DNA of 64,000 nucleotides, from NCBI GenBank assembly GCA_016720775.1, contig JADKJX010000001.1:1-64000 (forward strand), read 5' to 3'. Both the position numbers and the translations under genes were made by a program. This DNA comes from Chitinophagaceae bacterium (lineage in GTDB: Bacteria > Bacteroidota > Bacteroidia > Chitinophagales > Chitinophagaceae). Position 1 is the stretch's first letter. Every line of letters begins with the position of its first letter. Of the stretch, positions 32,262-42,499 are shown one piece after another. A model generated the notes under the pieces. That model saw only the letters and a list, made by a program, of their open reading frames with translations, did not search any database and was not told the origin of the DNA.

Positions 32262-34826
32262 ATGAAAAAAAAACGATCATATCTTTTTGGGTTGATCCTG
32301 TTATTTACCGGCAATGCTTTTGCCCAGCAAATCATCTCCGATAAAAAATTACCCAATTCATTTTCTATTGACAATGCAGTCATTTATGTTGATGCCAATG
32401 ATCTTCCGCTGGTAAAAAGATCAGCCGAACTGTTTCAGCAAGACATTGAAATGGTTACCGGGAAAAAGATACAGATCCTACACAGCATCGTTGGTCTTCC
32501 CAAAAAAGTAATTGTTATCGGCAGTGCAGAAAACTCATCTCTCATTACAGCCTGGGTTAAACTGTCGAAAATAAGATCGCCGAAAAAAGAATGGGAAGCC
32601 TATTGCATACAGTCTGTAAAAAAACCGGATAAAAATATTGAAGATGCATTGGTGATCTCCGGCAACGACAGAAGAGGGGTGGCCTATGGAGTATTTGAGG
32701 TCTCAAAACAAATAGGCGTATCACCCTGGTATTGGTGGGCAGATGTACCGGTGAAGAAAAAGCAATCCATCTATATTAAGACAGGAGTGGTTATCAATGA
32801 TGCGCCCAAGGTAAAATACCGCGGCATATTCATCAACGACGAAGCGCCTGCATTCTCAGGATGGACCAAAGAAAAATTCGGGGGTGTGAACCACCTGGTA
32901 TATGAAAAGATATTTGAACTCATATTGCGCCTTAAAGGAAATTACCTGTGGCCTGCCATGTGGGGTAATGCATTTAATGATGACGATACACTGAACCCGG
33001 TAAAAGCAGATGAATGGGGTATTGTAATGGGTACGTCTCATCATGAGCCCATGCTGCGTGCACAGCAGGAATGGAAACGCTATGGTTCAGGCAAATGGGA
33101 TTATGACAGCAATGAAGTAACGCTCAAAAAATTCTGGAAGAAGGGAATGGAGAACATGGGCTCACATGAAAGTATAGTGACCGTGGGCATGCGTGGCGAT
33201 GGTGATAAACCAATGACCGAAGGTACGGCTACCGCATTGCTTGAACGAATTGTAAAAGACCAGCGCCAGATCATTGAAGAAGTGACCGGCAGGCCTGCAG
33301 CAGAAACACCGCAACTATGGGCCTTGTATAAAGAAGTGCAGGATTATTACGATAAAGGAATGCGGGTGCCCGATGATGTGACCTTATTACTATGCGATGA
33401 CAACTGGGGTAATATCCGCAAGCTGCCCAATCCTGATAACTATCGGGAGAATGAAAAACCAAGAAAAGGTGGTTACGGAATTTATTATCATTTTGATTAT
33501 GTAGGCGGGCCAAGAAATTACAAATGGCTTAATACAAATCCAATTCCGAGAGTGTGGGAGCAGATGCATTTAGCGTGGGAATACAATGCAAGACAGATAT
33601 GGATCGTGAATGTGGGCGATATCAAGCCAATGGAATTTCCCATCTCTTTCTTCCTGGACTATGCATGGAACCCGGAGAAGATCGGGGCTGCTGACCTGCA
33701 GAAATATACCGAGCAATGGTGTGCTGCACAGTTTGGAGCGGAACATGCTGAAGAAATTGCCAGGATCACTTCTGCATATTTAAAACTCAACGGCAGAAGA
33801 AAGCCGGAGCTGCTTGATCAAAACACGTACAGCGTTGATAACTATAAGGAGTTTGAAAACGCAGTTAAAGAATATAAACAGGTCCTTACCATGGCAGAAT
33901 ATATAGACGGGCAACTTCCTGCCGGATATAAAGATGCCTATTTTCAATTGGTACTGCACCCGGTCAAGGCAATGACGAATTTGTATGACATGTATTATAA
34001 TGTTGCATTGAACAGGGCGGCATATAAAAACAGGTATGCCGTTTCCAATGACTATGCAGATAAAGTAAAGCAACTCTATGCAAATGATTCGTTGATCTCT
34101 TTGGAATATAACCAGCTAAACAACGGCAAGTGGAACCACATGATGGACCAGGCACATATTGGTTACACATACTGGCAACAACCACAAAGACAAAAGATGC
34201 CTGATGTAAGATATGTTCCCAAAGATTCAATCATTCAGCAACCACCACAACTATCCGGAGATGAACGGAACGCCCTGGTTCCGGCAAACGAAAAAGGAAA
34301 TGTTTTTTTTGAAAAAGAAGGATACGTTTCTATTGAAGCAGCGCATTACACAAGAACAACAGATACGAAAGGAAACAGCATAAAAGTATTACCTGATCTT
34401 GGCAAAACAGGTTCAGCCGTTACCGTATTTCCGGTAACTATGGCTCCGCAAACCCTGGTTTACAGTTCTCCTAAACTTGAGTACGATATCTATGTGTATG
34501 ATACCGGCGCCGTAAAAATTCAGGCTTACTTCTCGCCTACGTTGAATTTTCATAATGATGAAGGATTGAGATACGCGGTTGCCATTGATGATGAATTGCC
34601 ACAGGTCATCCCAATCAATAAAGATGACAACAATGTAAGAACATGGGAAAAATGGGTCGCTGCAAACATCATCATCAAAACATCAGATCACCGGGTATTA
34701 AAACCGGGGAAACATATTTTGAAATGCTGGATGATGAACCCGGCAATGGTATTACAGAAAATAGTAGTTGATTTTGGTGGAGTAAAACCCAGTTACCTAG
34801 GGCCACCGGAAACAAGAGTGAAATAA
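32262..34826 (+). CDS. GH115 xylan alpha-1,2-(4-O-methyl)glucuronidase
   Basis: 854 residues from MKKKRSYLFGLILLF, chosen because a signal peptide ending at NAFAQ begins here. An N-terminal domain (~30-200) leads into the GH115 barrel with GNYLWPAMWGNAFNDDD, WGIVMGTSHHEPMLR and VGMRGDGDKPM, then LLCDDNWGNIRKLPN and GGPRNYKWLNT. A helical domain follows, and the C-terminal ~150 residues form a beta-rich domain. GH115 enzymes release methylglucuronate from internal and terminal xylose units of polymeric glucuronoxylan, so this complements GH67. It is secreted to the periplasm or surface. The length is at the low end for the family, but the C-terminus looks complete. Confidence 0.94.
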   Translation: MKKKRSYLFGLILLFTGNAFAQQIISDKKLPNSFSIDNAVIYVDANDLPLVKRSAELFQQDIEMVTGKKIQILHSIVGLPKKVIVIGSAENSSLITAWVKLSKIRSPKKEWEAYCIQSVKKPDKNIEDALVISGNDRRGVAYGVFEVSKQIGVSPWYWWADVPVKKKQSIYIKTGVVINDAPKVKYRGIFINDEAPAFSGWTKEKFGGVNHLVYEKIFELILRLKGNYLWPAMWGNAFNDDDTLNPVKADEWGIVMGTSHHEPMLRAQQEWKRYGSGKWDYDSNEVTLKKFWKKGMENMGSHESIVTVGMRGDGDKPMTEGTATALLERIVKDQRQIIEEVTGRPAAETPQLWALYKEVQDYYDKGMRVPDDVTLLLCDDNWGNIRKLPNPDNYRENEKPRKGGYGIYYHFDYVGGPRNYKWLNTNPIPRVWEQMHLAWEYNARQIWIVNVGDIKPMEFPISFFLDYAWNPEKIGAADLQKYTEQWCAAQFGAEHAEEIARITSAYLKLNGRRKPELLDQNTYSVDNYKEFENAVKEYKQVLTMAEYIDGQLPAGYKDAYFQLVLHPVKAMTNLYDMYYNVALNRAAYKNRYAVSNDYADKVKQLYANDSLISLEYNQLNNGKWNHMMDQAHIGYTYWQQPQRQKMPDVRYVPKDSIIQQPPQLSGDERNALVPANEKGNVFFEKEGYVSIEAAHYTRTTDTKGNSIKVLPDLGKTGSAVTVFPVTMAPQTLVYSSPKLEYDIYVYDTGAVKIQAYFSPTLNFHNDEGLRYAVAIDDELPQVIPINKDDNNVRTWEKWVAANIIIKTSDHRVLKPGKHILKCWMMNPAMVLQKIVVDFGGVKPSYLGPPETRVK

Positions 34827-34857
34827 ACGGATCGGTACACGAATAAAAATTACATCA

Positions 34858-37488
34858 ATGAAAGCAGCAACTTCTTCCCTGCTATTGGCAATTGCTTTGC
34901 TTGTTGCAAAGGCGGGCCATGCACAGGCTGACAAAGCATTTCCTTACTGGAATTACAACCTCCCCATTGAACAACGGGTAAATGATGTAGTGAGCCGCTT
35001 AACCCTCGAAGAAAAAGTGGCACAGATGCTGAACGCAACACCGGCAATAACAAGGTTAGGCATTCCGGCCTACGACTGGTGGAATGAAGTATTGCATGGC
35101 GTGGCAAGAACTCCTTTCAAAGTAACCTCTTATCCGCAGGCCATTGGTATGGCGGCAACCTGGGATACTAATTCCATGTACCGTATGGCCGATTATTCGG
35201 CATTGGAAGGAAGGGCCATCCATAACAAAGCGCTTGAAACAAACAAAACCGGCGACCGGTACGTGGGCCTCACCTACTGGACACCCAACATAAATATCTT
35301 CCGTGATCCACGCTGGGGCCGTGGACAGGAAACCTATGGCGAAGATCCATTCTTAACATCCATGCTTGCAAGAGCATTCGTGCATGGCTTGCAGGGCGAT
35401 GATCCAAAATATCTAAAAGCAGCAGCATGCGCCAAACACTTTGCCGTACACAGCGGTCCGGAACCAACAAGACACTCAGATAATTTCAATCCTTCCGCCT
35501 ATGATCTATGGGATACGTACTTACCTGCTTTTAAAGAATTGGTGGTTGATGCAAAAGTTGCAGGCGTGATGTGTGCTTATAATGCCATCAACACCCAGCC
35601 CTGTTGCGCCAATGACCTGCTGATGAATGATATCCTCCGTAACCAATGGAAATTTACCGGCTATGTAACAAGTGATTGCTGGGCAGTGGATGATTTTTTC
35701 CGTTATCATAAAACACATAAGGACGCAACTTCTTCAGCCGTTGATGCGCTGATACACGGCACCGATGTGGAATGCGGCAACGCTGTTTACAGAACATTAC
35801 TGGATGCGGTAAAGACCGGTTTGATAAAAGAAGAACAGCTCGACGTTTCTTTAAAGCGTTTGTTTTCCATCCGCTTCCGCCTCGGCATGTTCGATCCTCC
35901 TTCCATGGTGAAGTATGCACAAACACCCGCCTCATCACTGGAAGCGCCGGAACACAAAGCACATGCGCTGAAAATGGCGCAGCAGTCGATCGTATTGCTT
36001 CGCAACGAAAAAAATGCATTGCCTTTGTCGAAAAAAATAAAGAAGATCGTTGTCATCGGCCCAAATGCCGACAACAGGATCGCCATATTGGGTAACTACA
36101 ACGGAATACCTTCAAAGGTTGTATCTGTATTGGAAGGGATCAAAGAGAAACTCGGAGGAAATACAGAAGTGGTTTATGAAAAAGCGATCAACTTTACCAA
36201 TGACACATTGATGATCCATAAAGACATCACAAGTCTGTATACATATGATGGCAGGCCGGGCGTAAAAGCAGAATACTTTTCAAATGAAAAGCTGGAAGGC
36301 AGCCCGGTGCTTACACAAATAGAAACTGAAATAAATCATACCTGGCCCGAAGGACAGATCCCCTTTCCCGGAATGCAGTCAACACATTATTCTGCCCGAT
36401 ACACAACCAGCATTACTGCCAGCAAAGACGAAACAATGAGCTTTGAAACGGAAGCCAATGATGGTTATCGTGTTAAAGTGAACGACAGCCTGGTGGTTGA
36501 TGTATGGGAAAGAAACCGTTGGGGCAGCAAACAATTCAACCTGCCCGTTAAGAAAGGGATCACTTATAAAATTGAAATGACCTTTCGCCAGGCGGAAGGA
36601 GATGCTACCGTAAAACTCTTTGCCGGCAATTATGTAAAAACAGATTTTGCTGCGCTGGCCAACCGCTTCAAAGATGCAGATGCCCTTGTTTTTGTTGGAG
36701 GCATCTCTCCACAATTAGAAGGAGAAGAAATGCCGGTGGCTGTGCCGGGTTTTAAAGGCGGCGACCGCACAAGTATTTTATTACCCGCGGTACAAACAGA
36801 ATTACTGAAGTCATTGAAAGCAACCGGCAAACCCGTTGTATTTGTAATGATGACAGGCAGTGCGCTTGCCACTCCCTGGGAAGCTGAGAATATTCCAGCC
36901 ATCATCAATGCCTGGTATGGCGGACAAAGTGCCGGTACTGCCGTGGCCGATGTTTTATTCGGCGATTATAACCCGGCCGGAAGATTACCGGTAACCTTTT
37001 ATAAAAGCGACAGCGACATACCCGCCTTCAGCAATTACGATATGACCGGAAGAACCTACCGTTATTTTACCGGCGACGCCCTGTATCCATTCGGCTATGG
37101 GTTGAGCTATACAAATTTTAAATACGATATGCTCAGTATTCCTTCTTCCGTTGCAACAGGAAAAAGCGTTACCGTTAAAGCAAGGGTAACCAATACCGGC
37201 AAAAGAGATGGCGAAGAAGTGGTTGAAGTATATGTGTCGCACATGAATGTTTTTGCAAAAGCGCCGATCAAGGCACTTAAAGGCTTTCAGCGAATTTCAT
37301 TAAAGGCAGGACAAAGCAAAACAGTCTCGTTCACCTTAACTCCCGAACAATTATCATTAGTGCGTGAGAGCAACGGCAACTTATACCAACCAAAGGATAC
37401 AATAACGATCAGCATCGGCGGTGGACAACCTGGAGTAAAAAATAAAACAACTTCCAATGTACTGAGTAAATCATTAACCATGAAGTAA
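34858..37488 (+). CDS. GH3 beta-xylosidase with internal PA14 domain
   Basis: 876 residues with a signal peptide ending near GHAQA. The N-terminal GH3 barrel (~25-340) has the catalytic nucleophile Asp273 in VTSDCWAV, plus KHFAVHSGPEPTRH. The second GH3 domain is split by a PA14-like beta domain (~460-595), beginning VKAEYFSNEKLEGSP and containing FETEANDGYRVKVNDSLVVD. It resumes with FVGGISPQLEGEEM, and a fibronectin III-like domain ends the protein. The layout matches Bacteroidota GH3 xylosidases that remove xylose from xylo-oligosaccharides in the periplasm. The WWNEVLHGVAR motif supports xylan-type substrates. Beta-glucosidase activity cannot be excluded by sequence. Confidence 0.92.
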   Translation: MKAATSSLLLAIALLVAKAGHAQADKAFPYWNYNLPIEQRVNDVVSRLTLEEKVAQMLNATPAITRLGIPAYDWWNEVLHGVARTPFKVTSYPQAIGMAATWDTNSMYRMADYSALEGRAIHNKALETNKTGDRYVGLTYWTPNINIFRDPRWGRGQETYGEDPFLTSMLARAFVHGLQGDDPKYLKAAACAKHFAVHSGPEPTRHSDNFNPSAYDLWDTYLPAFKELVVDAKVAGVMCAYNAINTQPCCANDLLMNDILRNQWKFTGYVTSDCWAVDDFFRYHKTHKDATSSAVDALIHGTDVECGNAVYRTLLDAVKTGLIKEEQLDVSLKRLFSIRFRLGMFDPPSMVKYAQTPASSLEAPEHKAHALKMAQQSIVLLRNEKNALPLSKKIKKIVVIGPNADNRIAILGNYNGIPSKVVSVLEGIKEKLGGNTEVVYEKAINFTNDTLMIHKDITSLYTYDGRPGVKAEYFSNEKLEGSPVLTQIETEINHTWPEGQIPFPGMQSTHYSARYTTSITASKDETMSFETEANDGYRVKVNDSLVVDVWERNRWGSKQFNLPVKKGITYKIEMTFRQAEGDATVKLFAGNYVKTDFAALANRFKDADALVFVGGISPQLEGEEMPVAVPGFKGGDRTSILLPAVQTELLKSLKATGKPVVFVMMTGSALATPWEAENIPAIINAWYGGQSAGTAVADVLFGDYNPAGRLPVTFYKSDSDIPAFSNYDMTGRTYRYFTGDALYPFGYGLSYTNFKYDMLSIPSSVATGKSVTVKARVTNTGKRDGEEVVEVYVSHMNVFAKAPIKALKGFQRISLKAGQSKTVSFTLTPEQLSLVRESNGNLYQPKDTITISIGGGQPGVKNKTTSNVLSKSLTMK

Positions 37489-37528
37489 TGAAAAAAATAT
37501 AAAACCAAAACGACCAACATAATATATC

Positions 37529-39457
37529 ATGAGCGGAAAAAAGATATTGCTGCTGCTTAGTTTATGGCTTGCCTCCTCTCCGCTATCAGCACAGGTAAAA
37601 CTTCCCCGGCTGATACGAGACAGTATGGTATTGCAAAGAGATACCAAATTAAATGTGTGGGGCTGGGCTGCCAAAGAAGAAAAACTGAGCATAAAATTCA
37701 ATAGCAAAACATATAAAATAAAAGCCGGTGCCGATGGCAAATGGCAAATTGTTCTGCCGCCGATGAAGGCAGGCGGGCCTTATACCATGGACATCATCGC
37801 CAGTAACAAAATTTCACTGAAGGATATTCTGATCGGTGATGTGTGGCTTTGCTCCGGCCAATCCAACATGGTGCATCAAATGGAGTTGCACAGCATCACC
37901 TATGCAAATGATATTGCACAAGCCAACTATCCCGGGATAAGACAGTTCTGGATACCAACCATGACAGACCTGGTTTCTCCGCATGATGATTTACCAACCG
38001 GATTCTGGAAGTCTGCTAATCCGCAGGATGTACGGCAATTTTCGGTAGTGGCTTATTTTTTTGCAAGAATGATCTATGAAAAATACCATGTCCCCATTGG
38101 GCTTATTAATTCAAGTGTTGGCGGTCCGCCCATTGAAGCATGGACCAGTGAAGAAGGCCTGAAAGAATTTCCTGCAATAATAAGTACCATTCAGAAAAAT
38201 AAAGACAGTGCCTATGTGAACAGCACCAACAGGAAAGCGATGGCTGCTAATACAAGGCCCCAACCAAATGATAAGGGATTGACGGGCCCTGTTAAATGGT
38301 ATGACAGTTCTTACATTCCAAAAGCCTGGCACAATATAAATGTACCCGGCTACTGGGAAGACCAGGGAATAAAAGACCTTGATGGAATTGTTTGGTTCAG
38401 GAAAGAGGTTTTGGTGCCTGCATCAATGACTGGTGTTCCTGCAAAAGTTTTTTTAGGAAGAATTGTGGATGCCGATGTTCTGTACATAAACGGAAAACAG
38501 GTTGGCAACACCACTTATCAATATCCACAGAGAAGATATTCCGTTCCTGCCGATCTATTAAAGCCTGGTAAAAATATTTTCGTGGTGAGGGTGATCAATA
38601 ATGCCGGAAAAGGAGGGTTCGTTCCGGATAAACCCTACTGCTTGTTTGCCGGAAAAGATACCATTGATCTTAAAGGCACCTGGCAGTACAAAGTTGCCGA
38701 TGTTTTTATTCCAAGACAAGGTCCGGGTGTAAGAGGAATATCAGCACAGGATCAGCCAACGGCTTTGTACAATGCGATGATCGCTCCATTGATCAATTAT
38801 AACATCAAAGGTATTCTCTGGTACCAGGGCGAAGGAAATACCTGGAAGCCGGAAGAGTATGAAAAACTTTTACCGGCCATGATCGCCGACTGGCGGAACA
38901 AATGGAAACAACCAACTGCGCCATTCCTGTATGTGCAGCTTCCCAACTTTGGCGACATGAATTACCTGCCATCCGAAAGCAGCTGGGCCAGGCTGAGGGA
39001 ATCGCAATTGAGAACATTATCCGTTCCCAACACGGCCATGGCTGTAGCGATCGACCTGGGTGAATGGAATGAACTTCATCCTGATAATAAAAAAGACATC
39101 GGGCTGCGGCTTGCATTGGCTGCACAAAAAATTGCATACGGAGAAAATATTATTTACTCGGGCCCCATTTATCAATCGGCAGCAATTGATGGCAATAAGA
39201 TCATTGTCAGTTTTACCAGTACAGGCAGTGGGTTAACAGCGAATGATGGAGAAGAGCTGAGCCAGTTTGCCATTGCCGGTGCCGACAAAAAATTTGTTTG
39301 GGCAAAGGCAAAGATCGAGGGAGATAAAGTGATCGTTTGGAACGATGGTATTGCCAACCCAATGTATGTTCGCTACGCCTGGGCCGATAACCCCGATGGC
39401 GCCAACCTGTATAATAAAGAAGGCTTGCCTGCATCACCATTCACAACAGACAAATAA
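37529..39457 (+). CDS. SASA-family acetylesterase (CE20-like), probable acetyl-xylan deacetylase
   Basis: 642 residues with a signal peptide ending near LSAQV. An SGNH-type hydrolase of the sialate O-acetylesterase family: the nucleophile is in WLCSGQSNM, and later blocks are GLINSSVGGPPIEAW, KGILWYQGEGN, LPNFGD and DLGEWNELHPDNK, which carries the catalytic histidine. A beta jelly-roll (~280-385; WHNINVPGYWEDQGI, GIVWFRKEVLVP) is inserted in the catalytic domain, as in CE20 and related esterases. In a xylan locus the substrate is most likely 2-O/3-O-acetyl xylose rather than sialic acid. It would clear acetyl groups so GH3, GH10 and GH43 can act. Confidence 0.88.
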   Translation: MSGKKILLLLSLWLASSPLSAQVKLPRLIRDSMVLQRDTKLNVWGWAAKEEKLSIKFNSKTYKIKAGADGKWQIVLPPMKAGGPYTMDIIASNKISLKDILIGDVWLCSGQSNMVHQMELHSITYANDIAQANYPGIRQFWIPTMTDLVSPHDDLPTGFWKSANPQDVRQFSVVAYFFARMIYEKYHVPIGLINSSVGGPPIEAWTSEEGLKEFPAIISTIQKNKDSAYVNSTNRKAMAANTRPQPNDKGLTGPVKWYDSSYIPKAWHNINVPGYWEDQGIKDLDGIVWFRKEVLVPASMTGVPAKVFLGRIVDADVLYINGKQVGNTTYQYPQRRYSVPADLLKPGKNIFVVRVINNAGKGGFVPDKPYCLFAGKDTIDLKGTWQYKVADVFIPRQGPGVRGISAQDQPTALYNAMIAPLINYNIKGILWYQGEGNTWKPEEYEKLLPAMIADWRNKWKQPTAPFLYVQLPNFGDMNYLPSESSWARLRESQLRTLSVPNTAMAVAIDLGEWNELHPDNKKDIGLRLALAAQKIAYGENIIYSGPIYQSAAIDGNKIIVSFTSTGSGLTANDGEELSQFAIAGADKKFVWAKAKIEGDKVIVWNDGIANPMYVRYAWADNPDGANLYNKEGLPASPFTTDK

Positions 39458-39466
39458 AAGCAGAAA

Positions 39467-41014
39467 ATGAAAAATATATTTCTTGTTTTGTTAACCGCAG
39501 TGTCTTTTTTTGGCGGAGCCATTTATGCACAGAATAAAATTGTCATCACTGCTTCCAAAGCAAAAGATACCATCAATAAAAATATCTATGGGCATTTTGC
39601 GGAGCACCTCGGGTATGGGGTGTACGGCGGATTTTATGTAGGCGAAGGCAATAAAACAATTCCAAACAAAAATGGAATACGCCTGGATGTGGTGGAGGCC
39701 TTAAAAAAATTAAAGATCCCTGTATTACGATGGCCCGGCGGATGCTTTGCTGATAATTACCACTGGAAAGACGGCATCGGGCCAAAAAATAAAAGAAAGG
39801 CGATCGAAAATGTATCCTGGGGAAATGTACGGGAAGACAACAGCTTTGGCACAAACGAATTTCTTGACCTCTGTGAAATGATGGGAGCAGATCCTTACCT
39901 GGCTGTGAATATGGGAGGTGGAACAGTACAGGAAGCTGCCGAATGGGTGCAATATACCAATCACGCCAATGGCACCGGGTACCTTACAGACATGCGTCAA
40001 CAAAGCGGAAGAACCAGGCCCTGGAATGTAAAATACTGGGGCATCGGCAATGAGTCGTGGGATTGTGGAGGCCACATGACTGCCGAGTATTATGTAAACG
40101 AGTATAAAAAGTATGCAACCTTCATGACCAGCTACAGCAATACTGAAGGCCTGTTCCGCATTGCTGTAGGCCCGGGTACCGAAGATTACAACTGGACAGA
40201 AACAGTAATGAGCAAAATTCCTTTGAGGATGATTGACGGACTATCGGTGCATCACTATTCGGTTATTAACTGGAGCAACAAGGGCTCTGCCACACAGTTC
40301 AGCGAAGAGGAATATTTCAGAACAATGACGGAGGCATGGAAGATGGAAAGGTTCGTTTCAAAAAATGCTGAAGTGATGGATAAGTACGACCCGGCTAAAA
40401 AAGTAGCATTGATTGTAGACGAATGGGGCGGCTGGTATGAAACAGAGCCCGGCACAAAAGGCGCCTTTTTATTCCAGCAAAACAGCATGCGTGATGCGAT
40501 GATCGCAGGCCTGACGCTGAATATATTCAATAATCACTGCGACCGTGTACGAATGGCCAACCTGGCACAATGTATTAATGTATTGCAGGCCGTCATCCTG
40601 ACCAATAAAGAAAAGATGATATTAACGCCTACCTATCATGTGATGGAGATGTACAATGTTCACCATGGCGCATTGATGCTGCCGCTTACCATAACCAGTA
40701 ATGATTATTCGTTCGGTGAAAAGAAATTGACAGCCGTTTCAGCTTCCGCATCAAAGGATAAGAATGGAGCAGTTCATATTTCCTTGGTGAATATTGATGC
40801 ACATAACGAACAGGAAGTAAATATTGACCTGGGTGATCTGCCTGCAAGAACGGTTACGGGCCGTTTACTCCAGTCAGGAAAATTACAGGATCACAACAGT
40901 TTTGATGCGCCGGATAAAGTTGTTCCTTCTGTTTTTACCGGGGCTAAACTAAATGGAAGCAGCCTCAAGGTATCGCTTCCTCCGTTTGCTGTTGTTGTGC
41001 TGGAACTCAAGTAA
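39467..41014 (+). CDS. GH51 alpha-L-arabinofuranosidase
   Basis: 515 residues, normal for GH51, with a signal peptide ending at AIYAQ. The catalytic acid/base is in WGIGNESWDCGG and the nucleophile in LIVDEWGGWYE. NIYGHFAEHLG near the N-terminus, LRWPGGCFADNYHW and GLSVHHYS are further family signatures. The C-terminal ~130 residues form the usual beta-sandwich. It removes L-arabinose side chains from arabinoxylan or its fragments, acting in the periplasm in this organism. The ten-base gap to the upstream esterase and the 50-bp gap to the next gene suggest one transcript. Confidence 0.95.
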   Translation: MKNIFLVLLTAVSFFGGAIYAQNKIVITASKAKDTINKNIYGHFAEHLGYGVYGGFYVGEGNKTIPNKNGIRLDVVEALKKLKIPVLRWPGGCFADNYHWKDGIGPKNKRKAIENVSWGNVREDNSFGTNEFLDLCEMMGADPYLAVNMGGGTVQEAAEWVQYTNHANGTGYLTDMRQQSGRTRPWNVKYWGIGNESWDCGGHMTAEYYVNEYKKYATFMTSYSNTEGLFRIAVGPGTEDYNWTETVMSKIPLRMIDGLSVHHYSVINWSNKGSATQFSEEEYFRTMTEAWKMERFVSKNAEVMDKYDPAKKVALIVDEWGGWYETEPGTKGAFLFQQNSMRDAMIAGLTLNIFNNHCDRVRMANLAQCINVLQAVILTNKEKMILTPTYHVMEMYNVHHGALMLPLTITSNDYSFGEKKLTAVSASASKDKNGAVHISLVNIDAHNEQEVNIDLGDLPARTVTGRLLQSGKLQDHNSFDAPDKVVPSVFTGAKLNGSSLKVSLPPFAVVVLELK

Positions 41015-41063
41015 AATTATTCAAGGGAAGAAACCGCTGTATTAAGCGCCATATAAAACCGAT

Positions 41064-42425
41064 ATGAACCCGATAAAAAGATATAAATACCAGGTATGTA
41101 GTTTCGGAATTATTTTGTTCCTTTTTACCAATCATTCATTTGGTCAAAACCCCTTTATTCTTGATCAATTCACTGCAGACCCGTCTGCCAGGGTTTTCGG
41201 CAACAGGGTATATGTTTACCCATCCCACGATATTCCGGCTGTTAACGGCCGTGGCCGGGTGGGTTGGTTTTGCATGGAAGATTATCATGTATTCTCTTCT
41301 TCAAATCTTACCGAATGGACAGATCACGGTGTAATCGTAAGCCAGGATAAAGTACAATGGGTTGATTCAACATCATACAGCATGTGGGCCCCGGACTGTA
41401 TTTCCAGGAATGGCAAATATTATTTCTATTTTCCTACAAAGGCAAAAGATAGCCTTGCGTATGGAAGAGGATTTAGAATTGGCGTTGCTGTATCTGATAA
41501 ACCCTATGGGCCATTTAATCCGCAAACCGAACCCATCAAAAATGTACAAGGAATAGACCCAAATGTATTTATTGATAAAGATGGCCACGCTTATCTCTAT
41601 TGGTCGGAAAGAAATATTTATGGAGCCAGGCTCAAAGAAAACATGCTCGAGCTTGACACGGAACCAAAAATACTTGGCGATCTTCCCACTAAAGGTCTTA
41701 AAGAAGGTCCGTATTTATTTGAGCGGAATGGTCTCTATTATTTAACATACCCGCATGTAGAAAATAAAACTGAAAGGCTGGAGTATGCTATTGGCAATAA
41801 CCCTTTAGGACCATTTAAATTTACAGGTGTACTCATGGATGAATCATCTACGGGTTGCTGGACCAATCATCATTCTATCATTCAATTTAAAAACCAATGG
41901 TACCTCTTTTATCATCACAATGACCTGTCACCACAATTTGACAAAAACAGGTCTGTACGTGTTGACAGCCTGTTCTTCAACAAAGACGGCACGATCAACA
42001 AAGTAGTTCCTACACTTAGGGGCGTGGGCTTGACTAATGCCACCGGAAAAGTACAGATCGACAGGTACAGCCACATTAGTCAACGAAGCAGTTCTGTTGA
42101 CTTCCTGGATTCCCTTGATAAATTCAAGGGTTGGAAAGTACGCCTGGATTCAGCGGATGCATGGGTACAATATAACAGCATTGATTTCGGGAAGAAGCCG
42201 TTAAGATATGTTGCAGTAAAAGCGATATCCGAAACAGGAGGCATCTTACAAATACGACTGGATAGTATTAACGGCCCCCTGGTGGCTGAAGTTAAGATAA
42301 CCGGTGGTGCTGATTGGAAACTTAGTAAGGCTCCCGTTATAAAATTCTGGCCGGGCGTGCATAACCTGTTTATTGTTTTGAAAGATAACAGGCGGGTGGA
42401 AGCGGACTGGGTGAGGTTTGAATGA
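41064..42425 (+). CDS. Secreted GH43 glycosidase with C-terminal CBM6-like domain
   Basis: 453 residues with a signal peptide ending near HSFGQ. The propeller (~30-320) shows all three GH43 acids: FTADPSARVF, GIDPNVFIDKDG and KEGPYLFERNG. SMWAPDCISRNGKYYFYFP is the blade-two motif. The last ~110 residues (VDFLDSLDKFKGWKVRL...) look like a CBM6-type beta-sandwich that would bind xylan chain ends. It resembles the cytoplasmic GH43 at 14024 in the opening motif (TADPSA.VF...YVYPSHDI), so the two probably share a subfamily but act in different compartments. Substrate is arabinofuranosyl or xylosyl; not resolvable here. Confidence 0.87.
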   Translation: MNPIKRYKYQVCSFGIILFLFTNHSFGQNPFILDQFTADPSARVFGNRVYVYPSHDIPAVNGRGRVGWFCMEDYHVFSSSNLTEWTDHGVIVSQDKVQWVDSTSYSMWAPDCISRNGKYYFYFPTKAKDSLAYGRGFRIGVAVSDKPYGPFNPQTEPIKNVQGIDPNVFIDKDGHAYLYWSERNIYGARLKENMLELDTEPKILGDLPTKGLKEGPYLFERNGLYYLTYPHVENKTERLEYAIGNNPLGPFKFTGVLMDESSTGCWTNHHSIIQFKNQWYLFYHHNDLSPQFDKNRSVRVDSLFFNKDGTINKVVPTLRGVGLTNATGKVQIDRYSHISQRSSSVDFLDSLDKFKGWKVRLDSADAWVQYNSIDFGKKPLRYVAVKAISETGGILQIRLDSINGPLVAEVKITGGADWKLSKAPVIKFWPGVHNLFIVLKDNRRVEADWVRFE

Positions 42426-42499
42426 TCCTTTTCAACCGGCAAAATATAATTATTGAAAAGGCAAGGAAAATAAATAAGTGCAACGCAAAATCATAATGC

